A stretch of DNA of 64,000 nucleotides from Silene latifolia (taxonomy: Eukaryota > Streptophyta > Magnoliopsida > Caryophyllales > Caryophyllaceae). The stretch's first letter is position 1; each line of letters opens with the position of its first letter. Of this stretch, positions 45,260 through 56,874 are shown piece after piece. Position numbers and translations under genes: made by a program. A model generated the notes under the pieces. The model was given only the letters and a program-made list of their open reading frames with translations, ran no database searches and was not told the DNA's origin. Location of the stretch: assembly GCF_048544455.1 (NCBI RefSeq), contig NC_133532.1, positions 13,518,948-13,582,947 of the forward strand. Direction: 5' to 3'.

Positions 45260-48200
45260 TGAGTTGAATCTCCGAGACACAATGTATCTACTTGCTCTAC
45301 AAATAGGTCTTTCTCCCGTAAACTACTACGTCCTCGAGGCGTAGGTGTGTCTTGTTGCAGGTGTACTCTTCTGAAGCCCAATTGACAAAGAAGAGAAAAG
45401 AAGTTTTCGCTCATTTGGCAAACTTAGATCGTCCCCTCAAGAAACCTTTTCTTTTTGCTAACCCCATTCTTAGTTTAATTTCTTTTTCAAATAATGTAAT
45501 AATAAAATCCGTCTCGGAGAGTCGGATACGCACTGTATAAGAAATCTTTCTTTCTTGTTGGCAAAAAAAATATTTAAATTTGGTTGAATAAGGTCGGATC
45601 AATTCGGGTTTCGGGTGAGATTCAAGTTACTAATTATAGTGTTGGTCGGGTCGGGTTATTTGAGTAGATCATTCAGGACAGTTTAGTTTTTTTTTTCATG
45701 ACGAGGGGACTCGCAACCTTTATCTTTGGTGCGCACTGGGTAAATCCCCGAGTATAAGTAATAGCTGCAAACCATGCATACTAGATAAGTTACCCGAGAG
45801 TAACATGCTCAAAATCTAAAAGGGATATCTTTAAACATTTACAATATTTCTTTTAGGAAAAACTTAAACCTGAACCCGTGAAAATTTCACTAAAGTTTTA
45901 ACAACTAAATTTCCATCTACTTTAAACCCATTTCATTCCCCTTTAATCCATTTATTTCATTTCTTTTCTTTTATATAAAGTTATGAACCAAACACTCATG
46001 CCTTGAAGGTACTAAAATGAAATAGGCACACTAGTTTTAAACCCGTGCAAATTGCACGGGTTGCTGTATTAAGTTTTGTTATGATCATGGAGTAACGTAA
46101 AAATTATAGTTAAGTTTCTAGAGAATCATATTTAATATTCTTGATTTGAGTTATTAATTCATTTGCAATTAGCGAGTTTGTACAAGAAAGACCTATCTAT
46201 AATATGGCAATATTAATAATGTGTCTATATTCAAAACATAGCAAACATAATAAACATATATAAATTTGAAAAAATAAAATAGATGGGTACGATGTAAATA
46301 GTAATAACACAATTATTAAAAGGGAAACCCGTGCTATTTTCATGCGCCGGAAATTCAAAGTTTTGTCATATTACTATACTTGTTATATAAATGATTTTGT
46401 AATAAAGATAATTACCCTATAATATAATCGTAATAAAAATAATTTTAGCTGTCTTGAAATATAATTAAGCTTGTATAACTTCTATGAACGTAAGAAGATA
46501 TATATTTGGGCCTATATACAAATACAATAACCCGATGTGATACCTACTAATTCCATACAAATCGCATAATGTAGGATTATATATAATAATTTGAACATGG
46601 GATGATATATTTTTTTCATTTTGTACAACGTCTTAACATAAAAGCTTGTACAATTGATTCAGTGAGCCCATATTCAAGGACATACATGAAATGATATTAA
46701 TTTCCAAAAAAAAGTTCATAAGGTGTACCAAAACTTGGCTCATAATATACCACTAACAATCTCTACTAAGGTCAATAGGTCATGCTCACAAATATTCTAT
46801 AAGATCATCTTTAACAAAAAACAAATACAACTAAATTAGTCCTTTAACAAAAAAATACAAATAAATTAGTTTACAAACACTTAATAATAATAATTATTTA
46901 TGTCGATAACCAAATATGTTATATTGGTAACGGACATATTTGAAGATGTTAATACTCATTATAAGATTGCGGGTTGTTATAAAAAAAAAAAAAAAAAAAA
47001 AAAATTGGTCTATTATCCTTTTGAGTCGTCGATGGTCTTATTTAGACTTTGGCAAAAGTGACCCGATTCGAATAACTCAACCTACATCCGAACTGAAGAC
47101 TCGAATCTTATACGAAACCCGAATTGACCCGACTTTATTCAACCTGACTCAAAGTTTTATTGTTGGAAACTAATTGTTATCCACGAATAACTTGAAAATA
47201 GTCAACTGAAAATGTCACGAACCCGACTGACTCAATCCGAATTTACACTTAGGCCCATAACAAATATAGCAAAGCTATAGTTAGCCCATAATAATACCGT
47301 AAAATTATCAGTTAGGAACCCTACATTATATTTCGTCACTTCTCACGTAGGTATTTGATTATCTCACTTCCGCCATTCCCTATCTCTTCTCACCGCTTGT
47401 CCTATCTCTCACACTATCTCTCATATTTCATAGACTTGTTCTTTTGATATGAAGATTATCCAAGTATATATATCAAAAGAAATCCGTCTTTTTCATCACC
47501 ATTTATTTAGCTTAGAAATTGTTTCGTGGCTCAATTTTCTAGCTTAGAAATCCCTCTTTTCATCACCATTTTTTCAATTTAAATAAATTTTTCAATCTTG
47601 TTGATTTTTTTCTTGTACAAAAGGAGTCATTTGAATTTTTTCATTAAGCATATATAATTTAATTTCCCTCCTTTTATTATTTTATTGTCGTATAAATTAA
47701 TTGTAATCTGCTATTCTGCTATTAATATTATACCGTATTAATTTTTTCACTTTTAAGATTTTTTTTATACTTTTTTCGATATTAATTGGGCTTTTTTTTT
47801 TTTTACTTTTTTCGATGTTTCTGTTGTAGTTTATATTCCGTATGTACTACACAAATATATATATCAATCATCATATTCTTATTATATGATTCTCCACATA
47901 AAATTATATACTCATCCAAGTCTGTGTTTGATTAATTCAACGTAAGTATCTTTGAAAGTCACATGCATGTGATGTCATAAAAATTCGTATCAAAAGCAAA
48001 TGTAAAGAATATGATAAATGAGGGAGTATTGTTAATTATTGAAACGCGAAAAAAATGATAATTGACCCATACACATTTAAAGTGATTTAGACAAATCGTC
48101 AAATATTCAAACCCGTGATGTTATCATATAATATATAATAATCAATAAGTACCCGATATGTTATATACATTGACAATTTTATTAAAATATAAGACACTTT

Positions 48201-48337
48201 ATTAATAAAAATATGTATAAAAAATTGTGGGTAAATATTCATATTCACCCTACCTAAACCGACAATTAAAATAATTGACAAATTACTATTTCTCCCAAAA
48301 AAATTTGAAGTGACCCATAAAAAATCTACATACAATA
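45260..48337. other. AT-rich intergenic DNA with repeat fragments
   Basis: No gene is seen. There are TCGGG-type fragments at 45593-45665 and 47056-47240, a poly(A) run of about 24 at 46980-47003, and a Helitron end at 46031. The region is otherwise featureless. Confidence 0.5.
46031..46034 (-). mobile_element. Helitron 3' terminus (minus strand), c
   Basis: On the minus strand ACCCGTGCAATTTGCACGGGT is followed by TTAAAA and CTAG, then T. The hairpin is identical in sequence to that at 35845, so the two ends belong to one family. Confidence 0.7.
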
Positions 48338-48346
48338 ATTGGTAAA

Positions 48347-48540
48347 TACAAATTCTTATTTGTGAAGGGCATATTCATCACAAGCTTGCGACGGGTTAAG
48401 TATACCCACGTGGGATACATAAAACAATAACAAAGTGCATACGGAGTAACAATCTGTTTTGTCTTATTTACCCACATAGGTAGTACTTAGATCTTTCGCA
48501 AGCTTATGACAGATATACCCGTCACAAGGGAGAATTGCTG
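48347..48540. mobile_element. MULE-like MITE, 194 bp
   Basis: The ends TACAAATTCTTATTTGTGAA and CCGTCACAAGGGAGAATTGCTG match the 20874 copy. The duplication ATTGGTAAA flanks it (48338-48346 and 48541-48549). The centre holds two ACCCACGTGGG / ACCCACATAGG blocks. Confidence 0.82.
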
Positions 48541-48871
48541 ATTGGTAAATTGGATCGTAAGACTCGTAACTCCCTAGTCCATAAAAATTCAGCTATGAAG
48601 CCCACCAATTATATAGAGGAATTTAGCCCATAATAAGGAACAATGTGCTTAGAAACCCTCGTTTCCGCTGTTATCCTTTTATCTTCTTCCACCCTCCTAT
48701 GCACCTTCTTTTATTTTTACTTATTAGAAAACCTTAATTATTTCTATTAAATTATCAATTACCCCAAATCCCAATAACCCACAATATATATTACGGAGTA
48801 ATAATTAAGTTGATTAAGTTGATAGTCAAGGTACTCCAAAATATATTTAATGAAGTATTGGGGAATTATAG

Positions 48872-49480
48872 TGATGGGGCATATTCTGCACCGCTGACCA
48901 AGTCAACATATTGAGCAAGGTCAAAGATGTCCACAGCAAGTCAACGACTTAGACAGCCTAGCCGATGCGGCCCATCGGCCTGCCAACCTTGGTCCCGGCA
49001 TGACAACCGCCGCCGCCGGGACACATATCCGCGTACTCATATCCAAGACCCCTGGGCGGTGAGTCAACAGGCCCGCCGGCCTCGCCATAGGTCCCTCGGC
49101 CGAGGGGTAGATCGATCTTTCCACCCGCTAGCCACTTGGCCACTTGGCACCACGTGACAAAAGGTGAAGTCTATAAATACTCCTCAACCTTCATTGAGGA
49201 AAGGATCCAATCCGTAAATACACAACTCGACCTAAATACACTATTCATCGGTATAATCTTCCTTATCTCTCTACAATATATTCATAGCCAATTAGCATAC
49301 AACTTATACATCCGAGTTTATCGACTTGGGCGTCGGAGTGAGTACGCTTGGCACCAAGCCAAGCCCTCGATTCGTTCATTGTTGCAGGAGAGGCCGAGAG
49401 GAACGATTAAGACCAAGGGAGAATCCAACTCAAGACATCATTCAATAAGCCACGGGTGGTATGGAATTACGCCCGGAACA
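48872..49480 (+). repeat. 5' LTR of element 2
   Basis: Begins TGATGGGGCATATTC and ends GCCCGGAACA, with a TATA box at 49172-49179. Compared with the 3' LTR it lacks a short ACTATACTTGCTC stretch near 49462 and has many small indels, so this copy looks older than element 1. Confidence 0.93.
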
Positions 49481-49481
49481 A

Positions 49482-49500
49482 TTGGCGCCGTCTGTGGGGA
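49482..49500 (+). other. Primer-binding site, element 2
   Basis: TTGGCGCCGTCTGTGGGGA follows the LTR directly and matches the site of element 1 almost exactly. Confidence 0.75.
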
Positions 49501-49580
49501 AAGACACTAGAAGCTAGTCACATTCATTCCCAAACAAAAAAAAAAAAAAAAAACAAAAACCCACCCAAAAAGCTAAGAAG

Positions 49581-51180
49581 ATGTCAAAAGAGCAAGAGGT
49601 GTTCGAATCGACGAGCCCTCCACCGGATGATACCTTCAACAATTGCCGAGTCATGCGACCCCCCCCGTGGCGGAGTAATCCAACCGGAGTTCGGGATGCC
49701 AATAACACCGGATGCGACGCGACGCATGCCAACCAAGTCACCCTCATGGGACATGTGGTCGACGTGGCATTGCTAAAGCAAATCCTGGACCTCATCGGTA
49801 GGACGTCGGCTCACACTGTCACACCGACAAGAGCGGCGGGACCCGTCCGGGAGACCAGGCCTTAACGTGACTCCAAGAGACTTGAACGAGCACTGGAAGA
49901 GGTTGGCCCCGTTGAAACACCGGAGGAGCAGAATGCTAGTGATGGACATAAGTCCCGACCGCACTCGCGGGGGACAGCGTCACCGCAGCGAGCCCACGAG
50001 GCCCACTCCGGAGGAATGAAAGAAGTCCGACCCATCGTAGTCGGAGAAGAAGAAGCCCGACTCGCCGAGTCGGGAAGAAGTCCCCCCGCTACGAGGAGAG
50101 GAGTCGGGCTAGGAATGCGAGGAGCCGATCGCCACGTGTCGTCCGGCATGTGATCGATGAGCCCCTCGGCGCCTACGTCCTAGAAGTCCGGTGCCAACTA
50201 AGCTCAAGTTGCCACCCATATCATACAAAGGGGAGGGTGATCCGGCCCGACCACGCCGAGGCTTTCGAGTCTCACATGTCGTATGGGAGCAGCCCGATGA
50301 AGTATGGTGCCGAGTTTTCCCAACAACATTGCATGGGATGGCTCAAAGTTGGTACAAGGGGCTCCCAGACGGCTCGGTGTACTACTACGCCGACCTAAGG
50401 GACGCCTTTCTAGCCCAGTACTCTTGCAACAAGAGAAGGGCCGTGGAGACATCGGACCTCCTAACTATCAAACAGGAAGGGGGCGAGTCCCTACGAAGCT
50501 ACATGAAGAGGTTCGACGGAAAGGTCCAACAGATTCGGGAGATTAATCCCGGCGGCGGCCTTCGCGACGATGAAAGGCCTCCCAAGGGGAGATTTGAAAA
50601 ATGAGCTCATCAAGTGCGGAGGCCTGGGCTTGAGGCCGCCGGGAAGAAGGCCGACCAAGCCATCAAGGTAGAAGACTATCACAAGACGTGGCTAGGCCCG
50701 AGCGAGGCCGAGCACTCGAAAAGAAGAGCGCCAGGAGGACAACCCGCATGAAAGACGCCGTGACAACGACGGGTCACGGTCCGAAGAAAGACGCCGTGAC
50801 AATAATAGGTCACGGCCGACAAATCTGCCCAGAAACAGGACTCGGCGGGCGCCGGGTGGAGTTCGGGAACGTACCACCAGAGGCGGTATAACGATAAAAC
50901 CCCTCTCGTCGTATCGCCCGCCGAAGTCTTCGCCCGAGCAAAAGCGAGGGCCGGAAGTGGAAGAGACCCCAAAACCAAAAAGTGACGGTGACACGAGCCG
51001 ATCTTTGCGAGTACCACGGCCACACCGGCCATCTAACCAACGACGCTAGGCATCGAAGAATGCCATTGAAGAGCCGATCCGGAAGGGGAGCCTCGGCAAG
51101 CACGTTGCCAAAAGCCAAAAGACCGACGCGGATTCAGAGAAGAAATCCGTCTTGAACGGATAGGAGTGATCCACGTTGTC
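49581..51180 (+). pseudogene. gag of element 2 (broken)
   Basis: The start MSKEQEVFESTSPPPDD at 49581 is intact and runs to a stop at 49863. The N-terminal part includes RTSAHTVTPTRAAGPVRE, a peptide also encoded by the tandem array downstream. The core gag domain is at 50191-50604 (WEQPDEVWCRVFPTT, SWYKGLPDGSVYYYADLRD) in another frame. Zinc-knuckle remnants (CEYHGHTGHLTN-like) lie near 51005-51045. Several frameshifts and losses of one to three bases are visible relative to element 1. Confidence 0.8.
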
Positions 51181-51255
51181 ATCGGGGCCACGAGAACGGA
51201 GGGTCCGCTCATGGGTACAAACGACACCTGAACGAGCTCTATCAGGCCATCAACT

Positions 51256-51879
51256 TTGTGCCCAACACGCCCACCCCCTCTTCCAACATCCCCCGACATA
51301 ACTATCGGAAGAAAGGACTACGAAGGAGTCATCGCTCCTCACAGCGACCCACTTGTAGTCAATTTGGACATATCCAACCACCTGGTCAAAAGGTGCCTGA
51401 TTGACACAGGCGCATACACGAATATCATGTTCAGGGAGTGCTTCCTCAGCCTCGGCCTGAAGGTCAAGGACTTAAGCCCCTGCACCAACCCGCTATCGGA
51501 TTTCTCTGGGGCCGGACTGGTACCACTGGGATCAATCAGACTCCCGGTAACGTTCGGCGAAAGGAATGCGGCCAAGAATGTCCTAGCTGAGTTCGTGGTC
51601 ATCGACGGCTCATCCGCCTACAACGTTCTCATAGGCCGCGTCACTCTGAGCGAGGCTGACGCAGTGATGTCCATCCGGGCCCTAACATTGATGTACGTCT
51701 CGGACCGGGGGGAAGCGCATAAGCTCGTCTCCAAAGACGAGAATGACGAGGTGGTGAACGCCCAGATAGCTGCCAGAGGATGCAACATGCAATCCCTTAA
51801 GGTGGCAAAGAAATCGGAGAAAGGGAAAGGTCTATCCTTACAACAGGAGAGCGACCTCATGGATGTAACTAGCGGCTAA
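51256..51879 (+). pseudogene. Protease region of element 2
   Basis: An open frame of 207 codons matches the protease part of element 1, with the active site DTGAYTNIMF (Asp at 51403-51405) and the VLIGRVTLSEADAVM segment. It stops at TAA shortly after LSLQQESDLMDVTSG, and the sequence then jumps to the region that follows integrase in element 1. The protease fold could be complete, but there is no polymerase downstream. Confidence 0.85.
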
Positions 51880-52024
51880 CTGGGGAGGCACGCCTTCAAC
51901 GGGCCATTAGGACGCCGGAAATCTCGGGAATACTCCATGTAACGTCGGAGGTGTCCAAAACAGCTGTGGGCACCCCGACGCATGTTTTTACCTAAATGAA
52001 AAATCATCCAAGTCTTCCATCAGA

Positions 52025-52393
52025 ATGTACGCTCTTCCCATAGTCACTAGGAAGGAGCAGACGCCGGCTCACACTGTCATACCGACAAGAGCGGCAGCCT
52101 TTATCAGGAAGCAACAGACGCCGGCTCACACTGTCATACCGACAAGAGCGGCAGTCTCTATCAGTAGGCGGATGTCAGCTCACACTGTCACACCGACAAG
52201 AGCGGCAGTCTCTATGAAGAAACAGACGCCGACTCACACTGTCATATCGACAAGAGCGGCAGTCCCCTTCAAGAAACAAGCACCGTCGCAGTCACTCCAA
52301 GTAGTAGACGCCACGGCAGTCACCCCCAGAGGTGTGACGCCGTCGCAGTCACTCCAAGTAGTAGACGCCACGGGAGTCTCCTTCAAGAAATAG
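52025..52393 (+). other. Open frame across the start of the array
   Basis: The first six to seven units are multiples of three bases and stay open in one frame, giving repeated TPAHTVIPTRAAVSI and then SQSLQVVDATGVSFKK peptides. The same frame in the N-terminal gag reads SAHTVTPTRAAG. It may be a translation of repeat DNA with no product, or a relic of coding origin. Confidence 0.4.
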
Positions 52394-53250
52394 GCACCGT
52401 CGCAGTCACTCCAAGTAGTAGACGCCACGGCGATCACCCCCAGGTGTGACGCCGTCGCAGATCACTCAAGTAGTAGACGCCACGGGAGTCTCCTTCAAGA
52501 AATGCACCGTCGCAGTCACTCCAAGTAGTAGACGCCAGCAGTCACCCCTGCAGGTGTGACGCGTCGATCCTCCAAGTAGTAGACGCCACGGGAGTCTCCT
52601 TCAAGAAACAGCACCGTCGCGATCACTCCAAGTAGTAGACGCCACGAGAGTCTCCTTCAAGAAACAGGCACCGTCGCAATCACTCCAAGTAGTAGACGCC
52701 ACGGCAGATCACCCCCCAGGTGTGACGCCGTCGCGATCACTCCAAGTAGTAGACGCCACGGGAGTCTCCTTCAAGAAACAGCACCGTCGCAGATCACTCC
52801 AAGTAGTAGGCGCCACGGGAGTCTCCTTCAAGAAAACAGCACCGTCGCAATCACTCCAGTAGTAGACGCCACGATCACCCCCAGAGGTGTGACGCCGTCG
52901 CGGTCACTCCAAGTAGTAGACGCCACGGGAGTCTCCTTCAAGAAACAGCACCGTCGTTGCAGTCACTCCAAGTAGTAGACGCCACGGGAGTCTCCTTCAA
53001 GAAATGAGCACGTCGCGCAGTCACTCCAAGTAGTAGACGCACGGCGAGCCACCCCCAGAGGTGTGACGCGTCGCGATACTCCAAGTAGTAGACGCCACGG
53101 GAGTCTCCTTCAAGAAATGTGCACCGTCGTAGATCACTCCAAGTAGTAGACGCCACGGAGTCTCCTTCAAGAAATAGGCACCGTCGCATCACCCAAGTAG
53201 TAGACGCCACGGCGGACGACGGCTCACACCGACATACCGACAAGAGCGGC
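52061..53250 (+). repeat. Tandem array of 54-57 bp units, about 21 copies
   Basis: The first four units start ACGCCGGCTCACACTGTCAT-like at 52061, 52118, 52172 and 52226 (spacings 57, 54, 54). The array then changes to a related pair of units that alternate: one with CAGTCACTCCAAGTAGTAGA and GGGAGTCTCCTTCAAGAAA, the other with CACCCCCAGAGGTGTGACG. The unit types share CGCCG...CACT...GACGCC...GAGTCTC spacing and are probably one lineage. The last unit (about 53215) returns to the first type. Many one- to three-base gaps occur between copies. Retand is known for such an amplified repeat at this place. Confidence 0.93.
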
Positions 53251-53636
53251 ATGCACCCTAAGGAAGCAGACACTGCGACCCAGTTATAACAGCCGCGGTT
53301 GATACTCGCTGAAACGATCAAGATGCCTTGGAAGCGTTAACACAATTGAGACACGCACTCTAGACTGCCTCGGCCAAGCCGAGGCGGGAACATAAAAGAT
53401 ACTCAATTAATAACGGAAGGAGACAACCCGGACAAAGACGAAGACGCTAAAAGGACGGTTGAAGCTCGAATACTAGCACAAGAAAAAGAAGTGAAGTAAA
53501 AACCAGCTCTCATTAAAAAGGATCAAACGACATAAGGAATGCGGTCAACGGCCGTCCCTATAAGGGTAAGCCGAAAGACAACCTACTCAAGCTATACAAA
53601 ATACAAAAAAGGGGCAAAGGGCTACAGATATCATCC

Positions 53637-56196
53637 CTACGTCTGCTGCTGCTCGCCATCAGCAGCGATAGCGGCATCTCCTTCAGCAGGCAACCCAACG
53701 GCTATTCTAGCAGCCTCGGCAGCCTCAGTTGCCCTTGCCCGCTTGGCTTCCTCCGAGGCCTCTTTAGCCTTCTCAGCCAGAGCTGCCTTCTCCTCCTCCG
53801 CCTTCGCCCTCACCGCCTCTTCAGCCTTCTCCGCCACGGCCTTCTCCTTGGCTTCGAGCTTGTCATCAAGCAGCTTGTCGTATCTGTCCCACGGAAAGGA
53901 ACCATCAAGAGGGAAGAGCTCCTCAATCACTTCCCTAGCAGCTCCTTCGGTTAAATCCCGGAATTCAGCACACATGTTAGGGAGCATGACGGTTTGGAGC
54001 ATCTCAATGTCCTTATCCTTTTGCCTAATAACGGCATCTTTGATCCGAACCACCTCCGCCTGGGCCTTAAACAGTCCCCGGATTCATTCCTCTCTTTGGA
54101 GGTAGAGGTCGGCGCGCCCCGAACGAGTGTACACTTCTCCAGCAGACTTAGCAGATTCAGTGCCGCAGCCTCGGCCTTGGCTCTCTCAAAGAAGGACCTC
54201 TTTCTCAACGTCTGCCGAGTTTTCTTTCGCCCAAGAGCGCCCTCTCGGCCTCTCCCCTAAGCCTCCGCTCATTGAGAAGATCCTGCTTGGCCTTCGCGGC
54301 CACCTTCTTAGTGGCATTTAGCTCCAAGGTGGATTGAGCCACGACCTTCTCCTGCTCTACGATACGAGCACCGATAAGACTGTTCCACCTCGCCGACTCC
54401 TTGATCGACTCCGTGCCTTCATCTATGAGCCGGGAGAAGGAAACCTTCCGGGATGAAGGGACAGTGGCGACATTTTTATCACCGGCTCCGTAGCGGGAAG
54501 GAAACCTTCGGGATGAAGGGACGGTGGTGACATTTTGATCAGACTGCCGGGGGGGAGGGAAACCTTCCGGGATGAAGAGTTCACGGTGACGTGTTGATCA
54601 CCGGCCCGCACGCAGCTCCCCTCCACTTGCGCCCAACAGAGCGGCGGACGGCGGGCCGATCTACAAAATTTAAAGCAAGCATAAGTATCGACATACGCAG
54701 ACATGCCGAAGAGCTGTCACAAAGCGCTAAGGAACCGGCTAAATCTGAAGCCACGAAAGAACAATACCGTGCTTGGCCTTCTTGGCCGAAACGCGCGTCT
54801 CCTCGTCGCCAGCGAGAATCAACGGTCGCGGTATAGGCCGTCTGTTTTTTTTTACGGACAAGGGGCGAGCCCTCCTCCTCGTCGGAGTCATCCCCGTTGG
54901 AGATACAAATGACCTCCACCGTCTCCTTCGAACAGGGGGATGGAAGGCGGAGCGGTGTCGACGCCACCACCGCCGAGGACTTCGTTTTGCGCGTATGACG
55001 CGGCACGTTACTAACAACCTTCGCCTGGGTCTCCACCGCACTCAAGCTTTTCACCACGGCGCTCTATGAGATCGGTCGGCGACCTCCGCGTCATTAGGGA
55101 GAGCTTTGGGATGTAAGTTAGCAACGGTTTTATCTTTGTTCGATCCCATTCTCAGGAGGATATCCTCGACAGTCCGGTCCAAAATGGCTGCGAAGGAAAC
55201 GAAGCAAGAGTTAAGTAGAAGAAATAAATCAAAGTTCAAAGACACAACGAGAACGGTGATGGGCCTCACACCGACCCCACTCACCCCTGCGCTAGGGCGG
55301 ATGAGGCCGACATGGCAAAGCGGCTCATCCGAAGAATGATCTGCGTTGGAGGAATCCATCTTTCGGCAGCCCACCCTTGTCTACCTCAAAAGCCGCATTG
55401 CCAACCTCTCGTCCTCCGAGAGAAGAACCCCTGCCAAAGCATCCATTTTGAGTTTCTTCCGGAGACCCATCCGTCATGCTCCGCCTTAGTCTCACACCGC
55501 AAGTTAACTTGATCTTTGAAAGGAGCAGGGAAGCGGATAGTCGTTCGACACCTTAACGTACACCCACCGACCACCCTTGCAAGAGGAAAGTTTGTCGTGA
55601 GTGACATAACCCTTCTCCGTGTGCACGCTATGCCACCGGCACGGCCGAGAGAATGACGGTGGAGATAATGAAGTCGGCGAAATAAGTTCACCGTGGGGCC
55701 TCCCCCTTGAAGAGACAAAGCCGGACAAACCCGATTATGGTCCTCATAGCCAACGGGTGCGGTTGGGCAACGGCAACGTTCATGGCCTTGAGGATGGCCA
55801 CAACATACCCATTCAGCGGAAACCGGAGCCCAAACTCCAAATGTCGCATATATACGCGGTGGCCCGGTGGAGGGCAACAGACAGCTCGACCCTCCTCGGG
55901 ATAACGATTTCGTAGCCCTCACCGAAGAAGAAATGTTTCTCGAAAAATATCTCACCGAACAATGGGCTAACTTATGGGTCCAAGTACAGTCAAGACGGAC
56001 TTTACAAGCGAGGCCGTGATCCATAACGTACTTCCTCACGTTATTAGGACGAGCCTCCTCAAAGATCGTCACCAAAATCTTCTCGCATCATCATCGACAT
56101 CGAATCATCCTCCCATTCCTCCGTAATTCGAGGATCGACTTCGGGAGAAGGGGACCTACGGCCCGGCTTACTAGGCCCGGCGTCGGCAGAAGACAT
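53637..56196 (-). pseudogene. Antisense gene of element 2, with intron
   Basis: It begins MSSADAGPS at 56196 and reads against gag. The gypsy-type transposon domain is recognisable across shifted frames (GGPTVNLFRRLHYLHRHS near 55680; KLSSCKGGRWVYVKV near 55590). An intron is visible at 55284-55188: donor GGG|GTGAGTGG, a T-rich 3' part, acceptor TTCGCAG. The next exon reads AILDRTVEDILLRMGSNKDK. Further on is a coiled coil (53637-54053) with FRDLTEGAAREVIEELFP and an Ala/Glu/Lys-rich tail ending GEQQQT. Frame breaks are frequent, so this copy is unlikely to make the full protein. Confidence 0.78.
55188..55284 (-). other. Intron of the antisense gene, element 2
   Basis: The 97-nt segment has GTGAGTGGGG at the donor and TTTCCTTCGCAG at the acceptor, with TTGATTTATTTCTTCTACTTAAC-like pyrimidine- and AT-rich sequence between. 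Element 1 has the same donor and similar interior (17936-18038), but its acceptor reads ACGCACTG and lacks AG. Confidence 0.65.
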
Positions 56197-56364
56197 GTTT
56201 ACAATGAACTTACAAAATTAAAAATTGGAAAGTTTTTGTTTACCTTGAAGAAAACGCTCACGGAGTAACAACTCGGAAATTAGAAGACAAAGAAACCCTT
56301 GGAAGTTTAGAGAGAAAAATTTTGGAGAATGAAATTGGTGGCCAATTTTTCGGAGCAATTGCCC

Positions 56365-56372
56365 TATTTATA
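56365..56372 (-). promoter_or_regulatory. TATA box of the antisense gene, element 2
   Basis: CTATAAATAG on the minus strand, 169 bp before the antisense start. It is conserved in element 1 at 19206-19213. An AAG|GTAAAC donor-like site between the box and the ATG is also shared. Confidence 0.65.
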
Positions 56373-56874
56373 GGGAAAAGCCCATGAAGCAGGACCAATC
56401 AAAGAACAGCCCATGAAGCGTCAACCAATCAGCGTGCGGACACGTGTCGGACATGCAACCACGGGATGTCAATCGTTTGCAACAGCATTGTGTCAATCAA
56501 TGCAACGATGACCAAACGTCTTCAACACGCCTATTCAAATCTCTCCGCCTATTCACCTTCCTCAACAAACTCCCAAGTATCTGCTCTCCGCCGGCCACAT
56601 GATCAACCAAGCTAGACACCGCCGGCCGGGGGCAATCAAAAATAACCGCAGCCTCAACCCGGTGTCGGCCGGCGTCCCTTTCTTTTCCACATCGGATGCC
56701 CAATACACATCCATGTGGAGGGGGGATATGGTACGGCCTAAGAAAGACTAGGCAGAGCGGAAAAGCCGCCAGAAGAAGCCGATGCAGAAAATTTTTCAAA
56801 ACTACTTGCGCGAGAATATACGCTCGTACGTACATCGAAGCCCATACCACGGCATAGACTACGCTGGGGCAAAT

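Noticed and set aside
46980..47003. Poly(A) run as the tail of a LINE, SINE or retrogene
   Set aside because: No target duplication and no recognisable body in the 500 bp on either side.
48872..49480. Possibility that 48872-49480 and 56875-57493 are two solo LTRs
   Set aside because: The outer flanks share the TATAG duplication and the interior holds ordered gag, protease and antisense gene, so it is one element.
52061..53250. Regularly spaced short repeats resembling a CRISPR array
   Set aside because: Units are contiguous and similar along their whole length, with no unique spacers. They lie inside a plant LTR retrotransposon.
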